Of a stretch of DNA of 64,000 nt, positions 43,806-53,631 are shown piece after piece; within the stretch, counting starts at the first letter, position 1, and the number at the start of each line of letters is the position of its first letter. Source of the stretch: Piscinibacter gummiphilus (GTDB lineage Bacteria > Pseudomonadota > Gammaproteobacteria > Burkholderiales > Burkholderiaceae_C). The stretch spans positions 3,348,001 through 3,412,000 of the forward strand of contig NZ_CP015118.1 in assembly GCF_002116905.1 (NCBI RefSeq), written 5' to 3'. The notes beneath the pieces are model-generated. The model made no database searches. It saw only the letters and a program-made list of their open reading frames with translations, and had not been told where the DNA came from. The position numbers and the translations under genes are program-made.

Positions 43806-45149
43806 ATGAAACACACCTCGCATCGCACATTCCTGGAGCATCTGGCCCTTCGCAACCCTGGCCAGCCGGAGTACCTCCAGGCCGTCTCGGAGGTCACCGA
43901 AAGCCTGTGGCCGTTCATCTCGGCGCACCCGAAGTACGCCGAGCAAGGCCTGCTGGACCGGCTCGTGGAACCCGAGCGCGTGGTGATGTTCCGGGTGTCG
44001 TGGGTCGACGACCACGGCGCGGTGCAGGTCAACCGCGGCTACCGCATCCAGCACAGCCTGGCCATCGGCCCGTACAAGGGCGGCCTGCGGTTCCACCCGT
44101 CGGTGAACCTGTCGATCCTGAAGTTCCTGGCGTTCGAGCAGACGCTGAAGAATGCGCTGACCACGCTGCCGATGGGCGGTGGCAAGGGCGGCGCCGACTT
44201 CGACCCGAAGGGCAAGAGCCCGGCCGAGGTGATGCGCTTCTGCCAGGCCTTCGTGATGGAGCTGTTCCGCCACGTCGGCGCCGACACCGACGTGCCGGCC
44301 GGTGACATCGGCGTGGGCGGCCGCGAGGTCGGCTTCATGGCCGGCATGATGAAGAAGCTCACCAACCGCGCCGACTGCGTGTTCACCGGCAAGGGCATCT
44401 CGTTCGGCGGCTCGCTGATGCGGCCGGAGGCCACCGGCTACGGCACCGTCTACTTCGCCCAGGAGATGCTGCAGCAGCGCGGCCTCGCCCTCGACGGCCT
44501 GCGGGTCGGCGTTTCGGGTTCGGGCAACGTGGCCCAGTACGCGGTCGAGAAGGCCATGGCCCTCGGCGCCAAGGTCGTCACCGTCTCCGACTCCAGCGGC
44601 ACGGTGGTCGACGAAGCCGGCTTCACGCCCGGGAAGCTCGCCGAGCTGATGGAGGTGAAGAACCACCTGTATCAGCGTGTCGACGAATACGCGAAGCGCG
44701 TGGGCGCCACGTTCCACGCGGGCAAGCGCCCGTGGCACGTGCCGGTCGACGTCGCCCTGCCCTGCGCCACCCAGAACGAGCTGGACGGCGCCGAGGCACA
44801 GCTGCTCGTGAGCAACGGGGTCAAGTGCGTGGCCGAAGGCGCCAACATGCCGTCGACGCTCGAGGCGATCAAGGTGTTCGAGGAGTCGCGCGTGCTGTAC
44901 GCGCCGGGCAAGGCCAGCAACGCGGGTGGCGTGGCCACGTCCGGGCTTGAGATGAGCCAGAACGCCATGCGCCTGTCGTGGGGCCGCGAGGAGGTCGACG
45001 CGCGCCTGCACGGCATCATGCGCAGCATCCACGCCGCGTGCCTGCAGCACGGCCGTCGCGCGGACGGCAGCGTCAGCTACGTCGACGGCGCCAACGTCGC
45101 CGGTTTCGTGAAGGTGGCCGACGCCATGCTGGCGCAGGGCGTGGTCTGA
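43806..45149 (+). CDS. gdhA: NADP-specific glutamate dehydrogenase
   Basis: This 447-residue enzyme interconverts 2-oxoglutarate plus ammonia and glutamate. Visible motifs: YKGGLRFHPSVNLSILKFLAFEQ with the catalytic lysine region, LPMGGGKGG, DIGVGGREVGFM and the nucleotide-binding GSGNVAQYA near residue 240. The ATG at 43806 gives the standard 447-450 residue length; an in-frame GTG at 43782 would add 8 residues. It stands alone. Confidence 0.95.
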   Translation: MKHTSHRTFLEHLALRNPGQPEYLQAVSEVTESLWPFISAHPKYAEQGLLDRLVEPERVVMFRVSWVDDHGAVQVNRGYRIQHSLAIGPYKGGLRFHPSVNLSILKFLAFEQTLKNALTTLPMGGGKGGADFDPKGKSPAEVMRFCQAFVMELFRHVGADTDVPAGDIGVGGREVGFMAGMMKKLTNRADCVFTGKGISFGGSLMRPEATGYGTVYFAQEMLQQRGLALDGLRVGVSGSGNVAQYAVEKAMALGAKVVTVSDSSGTVVDEAGFTPGKLAELMEVKNHLYQRVDEYAKRVGATFHAGKRPWHVPVDVALPCATQNELDGAEAQLLVSNGVKCVAEGANMPSTLEAIKVFEESRVLYAPGKASNAGGVATSGLEMSQNAMRLSWGREEVDARLHGIMRSIHAACLQHGRRADGSVSYVDGANVAGFVKVADAMLAQGVV

Positions 45150-45167
45150 TCGACGGGGGGCGGTGCC

Positions 45168-45389
45168 TCAGGGCGCCGCGTCGGAGGCGCGTTCACCGGC
45201 CCGGCGGATCGCGTCGTCCAGTTCCGCCTTCACCCGGTCGGTGGTCTGGCGCGGGGTTTCCGCCGGGGCGGCGGTCGTCACGGCCTCCGGCGTGACCCGC
45301 GTGGCCGGACGCGACAGCATCTGCTTCGCCGCCAGTCCCACGATGGCCAGCGCAACCAGCAACCCCACGATTCCCAGCACTGCCCGCAT
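45168..45389 (-). CDS. Small single-helix membrane protein
   Basis: The 73-residue protein has one N-terminal membrane helix (AVLGIVGLLVALAIVGLAAKQML) and a polar, Ala/Thr-rich C-terminal tail. The ATG at 45389 is preferred over a GTG three codons upstream. It is convergent with gdhA and downstream of the dld gene end. Family not recognised. Confidence 0.5.
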   Translation of the reverse strand: MRAVLGIVGLLVALAIVGLAAKQMLSRPATRVTPEAVTTAAPAETPRQTTDRVKAELDDAIRRAGERASDAAP

Positions 45390-45442
45390 CGCCCACACTC
45401 CGGTCCGTCACCGCACCATGCGGTGGATCGGGCCGGATCTTC

Positions 45443-47209
45443 TCATGCGGCGGCTTCGGAGCCCTCGTCCGCGTACCCTGCGGGCCAGGCCGGTTTGTCG
45501 TCGCAGCACGTGTCCCAGCCCCTCAGGCGCGACGTGTGCCCGATGCCGGGGTTGAACGTGTTCGTCGGATCGAGCCCGCGATAGAAGCCGGCGAGACCCG
45601 GCTTGGCCACGTACAGGTGCCCCACGTTGTGTTCGGCCGGGTACTCGGCGCGGCGCGCGTCGAGCAGCTCCCACATGCGGTGCTCCATCGCGAGCGGGTC
45701 CACGCCCTTCTTCACGATGTAGTCCTGGTGGAACACGTGGCAGAAGAAATGGCCGTAGTACAGCTTGTGGACCACGTCCGTCTCGACGTCGGCCGGCAAC
45801 TGCTCGACCCAGTCGCGGTCGTTGCGGCGCAGCGCCACGTCGAGCGCGACGATGTCCTCCACGTCGCGCCGGTGCACCTCGCGGTAGCGGATGGCCGCGC
45901 CCGCGATCGCGAAGCGGTGCAGGAAGGCCTTGCGGCCCTCCTCCGCGTCGCACTCGAACCAGCCGCCGCTCGTGCTGCCGCCGAAGTGGCTGGCGAGGAA
46001 CGCCTTCGTGGCCTCGGCCGTGTCGTTCGACACACGTACCAGCAGGTGGTGCTCGTAGCGCTCGCGCCATTGGCGCATGCGCGCCGGCAGGTGGCTTGGC
46101 AGCAGGCTCATCGCCGCCTGGATGACCCGGTCGGTCACGCCGCGCAGGCCGAAGCGTTCGAAGAACCCGTCGACGCGGCTCTTGAGCGCGAAGGCCGCCG
46201 GCACGCGCGCGGTGCCGAAGCGGTCGATCAGCAGGAAGGTGTCCTTGCCGTAGCGTTCGCCGATGTCGTAGGCGGTGCGGTGGATGTACTCGCCCGCGAT
46301 GGGCAGGCGCGGCAGCGCGGTCAGCAGGTGGCGGCGCACCGCGGTCAGGTCGCCGGGGTCGTTGCTGCCGATGTAGAAGACGCTGCTCGGCTCCTTCGGG
46401 AAGGTGTCGAGGCGCACGGCGAAGAGGCACAGCTTGCCGGCCGAGCCCGAGGCCTCGAAGAGGCGCGACGGGTCGGCGTTGAAACGCGCGGGCGTGTCGG
46501 CGTCCACCGCGCGCACGTGTTCGGCGTAGCGCGGGTCCGACGCGGCGCGGGCCGGGTCGTGCGTGACGTCGGCCGCCGTGTAGTCGCCCCGCTGCAGGCG
46601 CTCGAGGATCTCCTCCGGCGTGGCACCGAGCGCGATGCCCAGGTGGTTCACCAGTTCCGGCGTGCCGTCGTCGCGCACGCGGGCGTACAGCGCGAGTTCG
46701 GTGTAGGCCGGTCCGCGGCGCACGAGGGCGCCTCCGGAGTTGTTGCAGATGCCGCCGATCACCGAGGCGCCGATGCACGACGACCCGATCACCGAATGCG
46801 GCTCGCGCCCGAGCGGCGCCAGCGCCTGCTCGAGCCGGTCGAGCGTGGCGCCCGGCAGGCACACCACCTGCGCGCCGTCACCCAGCACCTGCACGCCGGC
46901 GATGCGCATCGTGTTGACGAGCACGATCTCGCGGTCGTAGCCGTCGCCATCGGGCGTCGACCCGCCGGTGAGGCCCGTGTTCGCGGCCTGCATGATCACG
47001 ATGCGGCCCGAGGCCACCACGGCCTGCAGCACGCGCCACTGCTCCAGCAGCGTGCCGGGCCGCACCACGGCGAGCACCCCGCCCTGCCCCGTGCGGTGGC
47101 CCTTGCGGAAGCGGCGGGTGTCGCGGTCATCGGTCAACACGTGGGCGGCGCCCACGGTGTCGCGCAGCTGGCGCAACAGGGTGGCGCCGGAAACAGCGGC
47201 TGTGTTCAT
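45443..47209 (-). CDS. dld: Quinone-dependent D-lactate dehydrogenase
   Basis: The 588-residue FAD enzyme has the FAD-binding PP loop (IMQAANTGLTGGSTP), SVIGSSCIGASVIGGICNNSGGALV, and a C-terminal membrane-binding/cap region; length and motifs match E. coli Dld. It oxidises D-lactate to pyruvate at the inner membrane. Its ATG overlaps the lldD stop (ATGA), making a combined L- and D-lactate operon. Confidence 0.93.
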   Translation of the reverse strand: MNTAAVSGATLLRQLRDTVGAAHVLTDDRDTRRFRKGHRTGQGGVLAVVRPGTLLEQWRVLQAVVASGRIVIMQAANTGLTGGSTPDGDGYDREIVLVNTMRIAGVQVLGDGAQVVCLPGATLDRLEQALAPLGREPHSVIGSSCIGASVIGGICNNSGGALVRRGPAYTELALYARVRDDGTPELVNHLGIALGATPEEILERLQRGDYTAADVTHDPARAASDPRYAEHVRAVDADTPARFNADPSRLFEASGSAGKLCLFAVRLDTFPKEPSSVFYIGSNDPGDLTAVRRHLLTALPRLPIAGEYIHRTAYDIGERYGKDTFLLIDRFGTARVPAAFALKSRVDGFFERFGLRGVTDRVIQAAMSLLPSHLPARMRQWRERYEHHLLVRVSNDTAEATKAFLASHFGGSTSGGWFECDAEEGRKAFLHRFAIAGAAIRYREVHRRDVEDIVALDVALRRNDRDWVEQLPADVETDVVHKLYYGHFFCHVFHQDYIVKKGVDPLAMEHRMWELLDARRAEYPAEHNVGHLYVAKPGLAGFYRGLDPTNTFNPGIGHTSRLRGWDTCCDDKPAWPAGYADEGSEAAA

Positions 47210-48345
47210 CGGTCGCGCACCAGCAGATCCCCGTTGATGTCGGACACCTTCGCGACGCTCGTGAGCGTCATCGCCACGCGCATCTCCTTCTCGAGCAGCT
47301 CGAGCAGGTGCTTCACGCCGGCCTGGCCCGCGACGGCCAGCGCGTAGATGTAGGCGCGGCCGATCATCGTGGCGTCGGCACCGAGCGCCAGCGCCCGGAC
47401 GACGTCGAGGCCGTTGCGGATGCCCGAGTCGGCGAGGATCTTGATCTGGCCCTTCACGGCATCGGCGATGGCCGGCAGCGCGCGGGCCGACGACAGCACA
47501 CCGTCGAGCTGGCGACCACCGTGGTTCGACACGATGATGCCGTCGGCGCCGAAGCGCACCGCGTCGCGGGCGTCGTCGGGGTCGAGGATGCCCTTGATCA
47601 CCATCGGGCCCTTCCAGAAATCACGGATCCATTCGAGGTCGCGCCACGAGATGGACGGATCGAAGTTGGCGCCGAGCCAGCCCATGTAGTCGGCGAGGCC
47701 CGTGGGTTTGCCGAGGTACGCGGAGATGTTGCCCAGGTCGTGCGGGCGGCCGAGCAGGCCCACGTCGAGGGACCAGCGTGGGTGCATCATCGCCTGCCAG
47801 TAGCGGCGCAACGGGGCGTTCGGGCCGCTCATGCCCGAATGCGCATCGCGGTAGCGGGCGCCGGGCACCGGCATGTCCACCGTGAAGACGAGCGTGGAGC
47901 AGCCCGCGGCCTGCGCGCGCTCCAGGGCGTTCTTCATGAAGCCGCGGTCCTTCAGCACGTACAGCTGGAACCACATCGGACGCTTGAGTTTCGGGGCCAC
48001 CTCCTCGATCGGACACACCGACACGCTCGACATCGTGAACGGAATGCCGTGCGCATCGGCGGCCTGCGACGACTGCACCTCGCCGCGGCGGGCGTACATG
48101 CCGCCGAGGCCCACGGGCGCGAGCGCCACGGGGATGGAGAACTTCTCGCCGAAGAGCTCGATGCTGGTGTCGAGCCGGCTCATGTCCTTCAGCACGCGCT
48201 GGCGCAGCGCCACGGCCGCGAAGTCCTCGACGTTGCGGCGCAGCGTCTGCTCGGCGTAGGCGCCGCCGTCGAGGTAGTGGAACAGGAACGGCGGCAGCCG
48301 CTTCTGCGCGGCGGTGCGGTAGTCGGCGGAGGAGGAAATGATCAT
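47206..48345 (-). CDS. lldD: L-lactate dehydrogenase (FMN, quinone-dependent)
   Basis: This 379-residue FMN alpha-hydroxy acid dehydrogenase has the substrate and FMN motifs VALAPVGLGGMYARRGE, FTMSSVSVCPIEEV, VFTVDMPVPGAR and SNHGGRQLDG with the catalytic histidine. It is 10 bases downstream of lldR and overlaps dld. Confidence 0.95.
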   Translation of the reverse strand: MIISSSADYRTAAQKRLPPFLFHYLDGGAYAEQTLRRNVEDFAAVALRQRVLKDMSRLDTSIELFGEKFSIPVALAPVGLGGMYARRGEVQSSQAADAHGIPFTMSSVSVCPIEEVAPKLKRPMWFQLYVLKDRGFMKNALERAQAAGCSTLVFTVDMPVPGARYRDAHSGMSGPNAPLRRYWQAMMHPRWSLDVGLLGRPHDLGNISAYLGKPTGLADYMGWLGANFDPSISWRDLEWIRDFWKGPMVIKGILDPDDARDAVRFGADGIIVSNHGGRQLDGVLSSARALPAIADAVKGQIKILADSGIRNGLDVVRALALGADATMIGRAYIYALAVAGQAGVKHLLELLEKEMRVAMTLTSVAKVSDINGDLLVRDR

Positions 48346-48355
48346 GGTGGGGGTC

Positions 48356-49150
48356 TCATGCCCGTCGGGGCGGGTCGGTGGGCAGCAGGAGGGACGGCGC
48401 GGCGTCCACCGGCAGGCGGGTGGACCGCTCGCGGCGGGCGCGGTCCTCGTCCATGCGCTGGATGGTGGTGCGCACGTGTTCCAGGTGGTCGCCGATGCAG
48501 GCGCGCGCGCGGGTGGGGTCGCCGTCGAGGATGGCCTGCATCAGGTCCTGGTGCTGCGCGGTCAGCACGCGCAGCGTCTCGGGTGCACTGAGGCGGAACA
48601 TGTCGTGGCGGTTGCGCTCGACGGTGGACAGCACCACGGCGAAGAGGCTCTGCATCACCTGCACGAGCACCACGTTGTGCGATGCCTCGGCGATCGCGAG
48701 GTGGAACTGCGCGTCGGCCCGCGCCGCCAGCTCGGCGTGGCCGCTCTGCTGGTGCTGCATCATCACGTCGAAGCAGCGCTGGATGCGCTCCTTGTCGGCG
48801 GGCGTGGCGCGCTGCGCGGCCAGCCACGCGGTGCTGGTCTCGAGCGCGTGGCGCGTCTCCAGCACGTCGTAGCGGTAGTGCGGGTCGGCGTCGAGCAGGC
48901 GCACGAGCGGCCCCATGGCCTCCTGCAGCCATTCGGCCGGCGCGGTGCTCTGCACGTACGTGCCGTCGCCCCTGCGGCTGACCAGCGCGCCCTGGCTGGT
49001 GAGCTTCTGGATCGCCTCGCGCAGCGAGTTGCGCGACACGCCCAGCTCGGCCGCCAGCTGGCGCTCGGCCGGCAGGCGCTCGCCGGCCTGCAGGCCGCGG
49101 GCCTGCACGAGGGCCAGCAGCTTTTCAACGACGTGATCGACGAGGCGCAT
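48356..49150 (-). CDS. lldR: FadR/GntR family transcriptional regulator of lactate use
   Basis: The 264-residue regulator has an N-terminal winged helix (RLPAERQLAAELGVSRNSLREAIQKL ... GDGTYVQS) and an all-helical FadR-type C-terminal domain with metal/ligand histidines (HLAIAEASHN, ISHNVVLVQVM-type). Between lldP and lldD as in E. coli lldPRD. It probably binds the ATTGGT-N3-ACCAAT sites upstream of lldP and is released by lactate. Confidence 0.9.
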   Translation of the reverse strand: MRLVDHVVEKLLALVQARGLQAGERLPAERQLAAELGVSRNSLREAIQKLTSQGALVSRRGDGTYVQSTAPAEWLQEAMGPLVRLLDADPHYRYDVLETRHALETSTAWLAAQRATPADKERIQRCFDVMMQHQQSGHAELAARADAQFHLAIAEASHNVVLVQVMQSLFAVVLSTVERNRHDMFRLSAPETLRVLTAQHQDLMQAILDGDPTRARACIGDHLEHVRTTIQRMDEDRARRERSTRLPVDAAPSLLLPTDPPRRA

Positions 49151-49171
49151 GGGGAACTTCCGGATGAAGGA

Positions 49172-50842
49172 TCAATGACCCGGAATCATCCACGGAAACA
49201 CGTAGGCCTGCAGCGTCGTCAGCGCCCCGATGATCGCGGCGAAGATCAGGCTGTGCTTCACGGTGAAGCGGAACAGGTCCGACTCCCGGCCCGCCAGGCC
49301 CACGGCCGCGCAGGCGATGGCGATGGACTGCGGCGAGATCATCTTGCCGGTGACCCCACCCGTGGTGTTCGCGGCAACGGTCAGCACCTGCGGCAGGCCC
49401 AGCTGCTGGGCGGTGGTGGCCTGCAGCGCGGCGAACAGCGCGTTGGCCGAGGTGTCCGAGCCCGTCAGGAACACGCCGATCCAGCCGAGGAACGGCGAGA
49501 AGAACGTGAAGGCCTGGCCGGTGTGGGCGAGCGCCAGGGCCAGCGTGGCCGACAGGCCCGAGTAGTTCGCGACGAACGCGAAGGCGAGCACCATGCCGAT
49601 CGAGTAGATGGGGATCGCGAGTTCCTTGAAGGTTTCGCCGAGCGTGGCCACGGCCTTGGCCGGTGAGAGCCGCGTGAACGCGATGGTGATGACGGCGGCG
49701 ATCAGGATGGCCGTGCCGGTGGCCGACAGCCAGTTCAGCGAGTACATCGCGCCATAGGGCGTGGCGGCGGCCACCACCGGCGGCGTCTTCTCGACGAGGT
49801 TGTGCAGAAACGGCACGGGCACGTTGATCACCGTCCACGCGAGCGCGGCCTTCGCGGCGAACAGTGCCTTGAACGGCTTGATGCTCCAGACCGTGACCAT
49901 CGCGGTCAGCACGATGAACGGCGACCAGGCCTTGAGCACGGCGACGGCGGTCAGCGGGGCCGTGTGCTTCGGCATCGCGGGCGCCTTCGGCTGGCCCGGT
50001 TCGACCTCGAAGCGGAAGATTCGCTTGGGCTGCCACACCTTCAGGAAGAGCGTGAGCGACACCAGCGACACGATGGCCGACGTGATGTCCGGCAGCTCGG
50101 GACCGATGAAGTTGGCGGTGAGGAACTGCACGATGGCGAACGAACCGCCGCCCACCAGCACCGCGGGCCAGGTTTCCTTCACGCCGCGCCAGCCATCCAT
50201 GATGGCCATGATCCAGAACAGCACGAGCACCGTCATGAACGGCAGCTGCCGGCCGGCCATCTGGCCGATGGAGAACGCGTCGACACCCGACACCTGCCCC
50301 GCCACGATGATGGGGATGCCCATCGCGCCGAAGGCCACCGGCGCCGTGTTGGCGATCAGGCACAGCCCGGCCGCGTACAGCGGCTTGAAGCCGAGGCCCA
50401 CCAGCAGCGCCGCGGTGATGGCCACCGGCGCGCCGAAGCCGGCCGCGCCCTCGAGGAACGCGCCGAAGCAGAAGCCCACGAGGATCAGCTGAAGCCGCTG
50501 GTCGGGCGTGACCGACAGGATCGACGAGCGGATCACGTCGAACTGCCCGGTCTTCACGGAGATCTTGTAGAGGAACACCGCGGCCACGATGATCCACGCG
50601 ATGGGCCACAGCCCGTAGAAGAAGCCGTACACGGCCGAGGCCAGCGCCGCGCTCACCGGCATCCGGTAGAAGAACAGCGCCACGCCCAGCGACAGCAGCA
50701 CGGTGACTGTGCCGGCCTGCCAGCCCTTGAGGCGCAGCTTCGTCAGCGCGAGGAAGAAGAAGACGATCGGGATCAATGCCACCAGCGCGGAAATCCAGAT
50801 GTTTCCGGCGGGGTCGTAGTTCTGTTGCCAGAGGGTTTGCAT
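49172..50842 (-). CDS. lldP: L-lactate permease
   Basis: The 556-residue lactate:proton symporter has about 13 helices, with MSALVALIPIVFFFLALTKL-like opening, FCFGAFLEGAAGFGAPVAIT and SGLSATLALALAHTG, all typical of LctP/LldP. First gene of the lactate operon; two operators lie 74-203 bases upstream. Confidence 0.95.
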   Translation of the reverse strand: MQTLWQQNYDPAGNIWISALVALIPIVFFFLALTKLRLKGWQAGTVTVLLSLGVALFFYRMPVSAALASAVYGFFYGLWPIAWIIVAAVFLYKISVKTGQFDVIRSSILSVTPDQRLQLILVGFCFGAFLEGAAGFGAPVAITAALLVGLGFKPLYAAGLCLIANTAPVAFGAMGIPIIVAGQVSGVDAFSIGQMAGRQLPFMTVLVLFWIMAIMDGWRGVKETWPAVLVGGGSFAIVQFLTANFIGPELPDITSAIVSLVSLTLFLKVWQPKRIFRFEVEPGQPKAPAMPKHTAPLTAVAVLKAWSPFIVLTAMVTVWSIKPFKALFAAKAALAWTVINVPVPFLHNLVEKTPPVVAAATPYGAMYSLNWLSATGTAILIAAVITIAFTRLSPAKAVATLGETFKELAIPIYSIGMVLAFAFVANYSGLSATLALALAHTGQAFTFFSPFLGWIGVFLTGSDTSANALFAALQATTAQQLGLPQVLTVAANTTGGVTGKMISPQSIAIACAAVGLAGRESDLFRFTVKHSLIFAAIIGALTTLQAYVFPWMIPGH

Positions 50843-50915
50843 GGCCGTGTTGTCGAAGGCGGTGGATGGACCACGAGGGCCCGGGAAGGTCGAAGGTTCC
50901 GCCGGCTACAACTGA

Positions 50916-50930
50916 ATTGGTTGGACCAAT
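50916..50930. promoter_or_regulatory. LldR-type operator 1
   Basis: Perfect inverted repeat ATTGGT-TGG-ACCAAT, 74 bases upstream of the lldP start. It fits the TNGTN3ACNA core of FadR-type GntR regulators. Confidence 0.8.
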
Positions 50931-51030
50931 AAGAACGGCTTGGCGAAGACGCGCAATTTTGCGGCGCATCTCACACAAATCGCCAAAGGGTTAACCCGCA
51001 TATCTCAGTTCATTACCTCGAATGCTGAGT

Positions 51031-51045
51031 ATTGGTCCGACCAAT
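51031..51045. promoter_or_regulatory. LldR-type operator 2
   Basis: Perfect inverted repeat ATTGGT-CCG-ACCAAT, 115 bp centre to centre from operator 1. The arms are identical, so one protein should bind both, possibly with looping. The 332-base gap between lldP (50842) and the antiporter gene (51175) holds these sites and the lactate promoter; no gene is seen in it. No clear -10/-35 was identified. Confidence 0.8.
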
Positions 51046-51174
51046 TATCAACTCGGCATTCGGATCCCTCGACCAGGGTTCCAGCAGCCGCCGCCGAACC
51101 CACGACAATCGCCGCTGCGCGCGGGGCCGACGGCCCTGCCCCGTTCACCGAAGTTCAACGACAAGAGAGATTGC

Positions 51175-52974
51175 ATGTCCGCAGAAGGAAGCACGCGTGA
51201 CCTGATCGAGGCCGTGAGCCTGCTGGGTGCCGCCGTGGTGGCGGTACCTCTGTTCAAGAAGATCGGCCTCGGCTCGGTGCTGGGTTACCTGGCCGCGGGC
51301 CTGGCCATCGGCCCCTTCGGACTGCGGCTCTTCACCGAACCGCAGGCCATCCTGCACGTGGCCGAGCTGGGCGTGGTGATGTTCCTGTTCGTGATCGGAC
51401 TGGAAATGCAGCCGTCCCACCTGTGGGGCCTGCGGCGCCAGATCTTCGGCCTCGGCAGCCTCCAATGCCTGGTCTGCGGCCTCCTCCTCACGGCGGTCGG
51501 CATGAGTTTCGGCTTCCCGCTGGCGGTGTCCTTCGTCAGCGCGATGGGCTTCGTGCTCACGTCGACGGCCATCGTGATGCAGCTGCTGGGCGAGCGAGGT
51601 GACATCGCCGCGCCGCGCGGACAGCGCATGGTCTCCATCCTGCTCTTCGAGGACCTGCTGATCGTGCCGCTGCTGGCCATCGTGTCCTTCATCGCACCGC
51701 CGGCGCTCGACGCCGCCGCCGCAGCGCCATCGCGCTGGGGCGTGATCGCCCTCGGGCTGGGGGCACTCGCCGCGCTGGTGGCCGCGGGCGTGTGGCTGCT
51801 GAACCCGTTCTTCCGCGTGCTGGCGAACGCGAAGGCACGCGAGGTCATGACGGCCGCGGCGCTGCTGGTCGTGCTGGGCGCCGCGCTGCTGATGCAGCTG
51901 GGCGGCCTGTCCATGGCGATGGGCGCCTTCCTGGCCGGCGTGCTGCTGTCCGAGTCGACCTTCCGCCACCAGCTGGAGGCCGACATCGAACCCTTCCGCG
52001 GCCTGCTGCTGGGGCTGTTCTTCCTGGGCGTCGGCATGTCTCTCGACCTCGCCGTGGTGGCCTCGAACTGGCCCCTGATCGTGGCCGGCGTGCTGGCGAT
52101 GATGGCCACCAAGGCGCTGTGCATCTACGGTGTGGCGAGGCTCGCCCGCAGCTCGCACGCGGACGCGCTGGACCGCGCCGTGCTGATGGCGCAAGGCGGC
52201 GAGTTCGCGTTCGTGCTGTTCGCGGCAGCCCTCGGCAAGGGGGTCATCGACGCCACCGTCAACGCCAACATGACGGCCATCGTCGTGCTGTCGATGGTGC
52301 TGACCCCGCTGGTGGTGCTGGCGCACCGGCGGTTCGGGCCGCGCCCGGCGATGTCCATGGACGGCGTCGAAGCCGTGCACGACCAGCGGGCCAGCGTGCT
52401 CGTGATCGGCTTCGGCCGCGTGGGCCAGATCGCCAGCCAGGGCGTGCTGGCGCGCGGCGCCTCGCTGACCGTGATCGACAACGACACCCAGGTGATCCGC
52501 GACGCCCAGGAGTACCTGGGCTTCAAGGTCTACTACGGCGACGGCGGCCGCCCCGACGTCCTTCGCGCCGCCGGCGCACGCCACGCCAACGCCATCCTGG
52601 TCTGCGTCGACGACAAGGCCGCCGCGACACGCATCGCCCACAGCGTGCGGGCCGAATGCCCGCACGTGCGCGTGATCGTGCGCGCCTTCGACCGCGAACA
52701 TGCGGTGGAACTCGCCAAGACCGATGCCGCGGACATCGTGGTGCGCGAAACCTTCGAATCCGCCATGAAGATGAGCCACGAAGCCATGCTGGCCACCGGC
52801 GCCACGGTGGACGAGGCCGACGCCGTGGCCTCGGACCTGCGCCGACTGGACGGGGAACGCTTCGACCTGGAGGTGGCGGGTGACGCCTTCGCAGGGCGCG
52901 CGCTGCTGCTGGCGGGGCTGCGCACGCGGCACGCCAAACACGGTGGCGGCACCACGGGAGGGCCGTTCGCTTGA
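51175..52974 (+). CDS. KefB-type potassium/proton antiporter (CPA2)
   Basis: The 599-residue protein has an N-terminal sodium/hydrogen exchanger domain of about 12 helices (LGYLAAGLAIGPFGL, GVVMFLFVIGLEM, QGGEFAFVLFAAAL) and a C-terminal TrkA-N domain with nucleotide-binding GFGRVGQ (about residue 415), YYGDGGRPDVLRAAGA and DREHAVEL. It exports potassium in exchange for protons. The start ATG at 51175 follows a weak AAGAGAG. It is divergent from lldP across the operator region. Confidence 0.88.
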   Translation: MSAEGSTRDLIEAVSLLGAAVVAVPLFKKIGLGSVLGYLAAGLAIGPFGLRLFTEPQAILHVAELGVVMFLFVIGLEMQPSHLWGLRRQIFGLGSLQCLVCGLLLTAVGMSFGFPLAVSFVSAMGFVLTSTAIVMQLLGERGDIAAPRGQRMVSILLFEDLLIVPLLAIVSFIAPPALDAAAAAPSRWGVIALGLGALAALVAAGVWLLNPFFRVLANAKAREVMTAAALLVVLGAALLMQLGGLSMAMGAFLAGVLLSESTFRHQLEADIEPFRGLLLGLFFLGVGMSLDLAVVASNWPLIVAGVLAMMATKALCIYGVARLARSSHADALDRAVLMAQGGEFAFVLFAAALGKGVIDATVNANMTAIVVLSMVLTPLVVLAHRRFGPRPAMSMDGVEAVHDQRASVLVIGFGRVGQIASQGVLARGASLTVIDNDTQVIRDAQEYLGFKVYYGDGGRPDVLRAAGARHANAILVCVDDKAAATRIAHSVRAECPHVRVIVRAFDREHAVELAKTDAADIVVRETFESAMKMSHEAMLATGATVDEADAVASDLRRLDGERFDLEVAGDAFAGRALLLAGLRTRHAKHGGGTTGGPFA

Positions 52975-53028
52975 GCCCTGCTGGGGTGGCAAGCGCTCGC
53001 CGGATCCGGACAACCTTGGCTACAATGA

Positions 53029-53047
53029 AATAAGAACCATTCTTAAT
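53029..53047 (+). promoter_or_regulatory. Fur box upstream of the second FecI-type sigma gene
   Basis: Reads AATAAGAACCATTCTTAAT, a 19-base imperfect palindrome similar in shape to the Fur box at 43069. It lies 44 bases before the sigma gene ATG at 53092. Confidence 0.7.
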
Positions 53048-53091
53048 TGACCGACGGCTTCGCGCCCCGGTGTTGTCACTGGGAAGTCACC

Positions 53092-53631
53092 ATGCATGCC
53101 GTCGAGATGCCTTCTTGCAGTGAGCGCAGCGAAGTCGCTGCGCTCTACGCCGACCACCACGGTTGGCTGCAGGGCTGGCTGCGCCGGAAGCTGGGCAACG
53201 CCTTCGACGCGGCCGACCTGGCGCAGGACACCTTCGTGCGCCTGCTCTGCGCGCCCGACGACACGCCCGAGAAGCTGGGTGAATGGAAGCTGCGCGAACC
53301 GCGGGCCTACCTGACGCTGATCGCCAAGCGCCTGATGGCCAACCTGCACCGCCGGCGCTCGCTCGAGCAGGCCTACCTCGAAGCGTTGGGCGCAATGCCC
53401 GAGCCCTTGGCGCCCTCCCCCGAGCAGCAGGCCAGCGTGCTCGAGACGCTGCAGGAGATCGACGCCATGCTCGACGGCCTGACGCCCGCGGCGCGCACGG
53501 CGTTCCTGCTGGCGCAACTCGAAGGCCTGGGCTATGCGGAGATCGCGGTCCGGCTGTCGGTCAGCGAGCGCACCGTGAAGCGCTACATGGCCGAGGCGAT
53601 GGCGCGCTGCATCCTGCTGACGACCGAATGA
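53092..53631 (+). CDS. ECF sigma factor of the FecI type (second unit)
   Basis: The 179-residue factor has region 2 (DLAQDTFVRLL, RAYLTLIAKRLMANLHRR) and region 4 (LEGLGYAEIAVRLSVSERTVKRYMAEA). Region 2 is very close to that of the other sigma factor in the window (HHGWLQGWLRR.LG), indicating paralogy. Its stop overlaps the next ATG (ATGA). Confidence 0.9.
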   Translation: MHAVEMPSCSERSEVAALYADHHGWLQGWLRRKLGNAFDAADLAQDTFVRLLCAPDDTPEKLGEWKLREPRAYLTLIAKRLMANLHRRRSLEQAYLEALGAMPEPLAPSPEQQASVLETLQEIDAMLDGLTPAARTAFLLAQLEGLGYAEIAVRLSVSERTVKRYMAEAMARCILLTTE

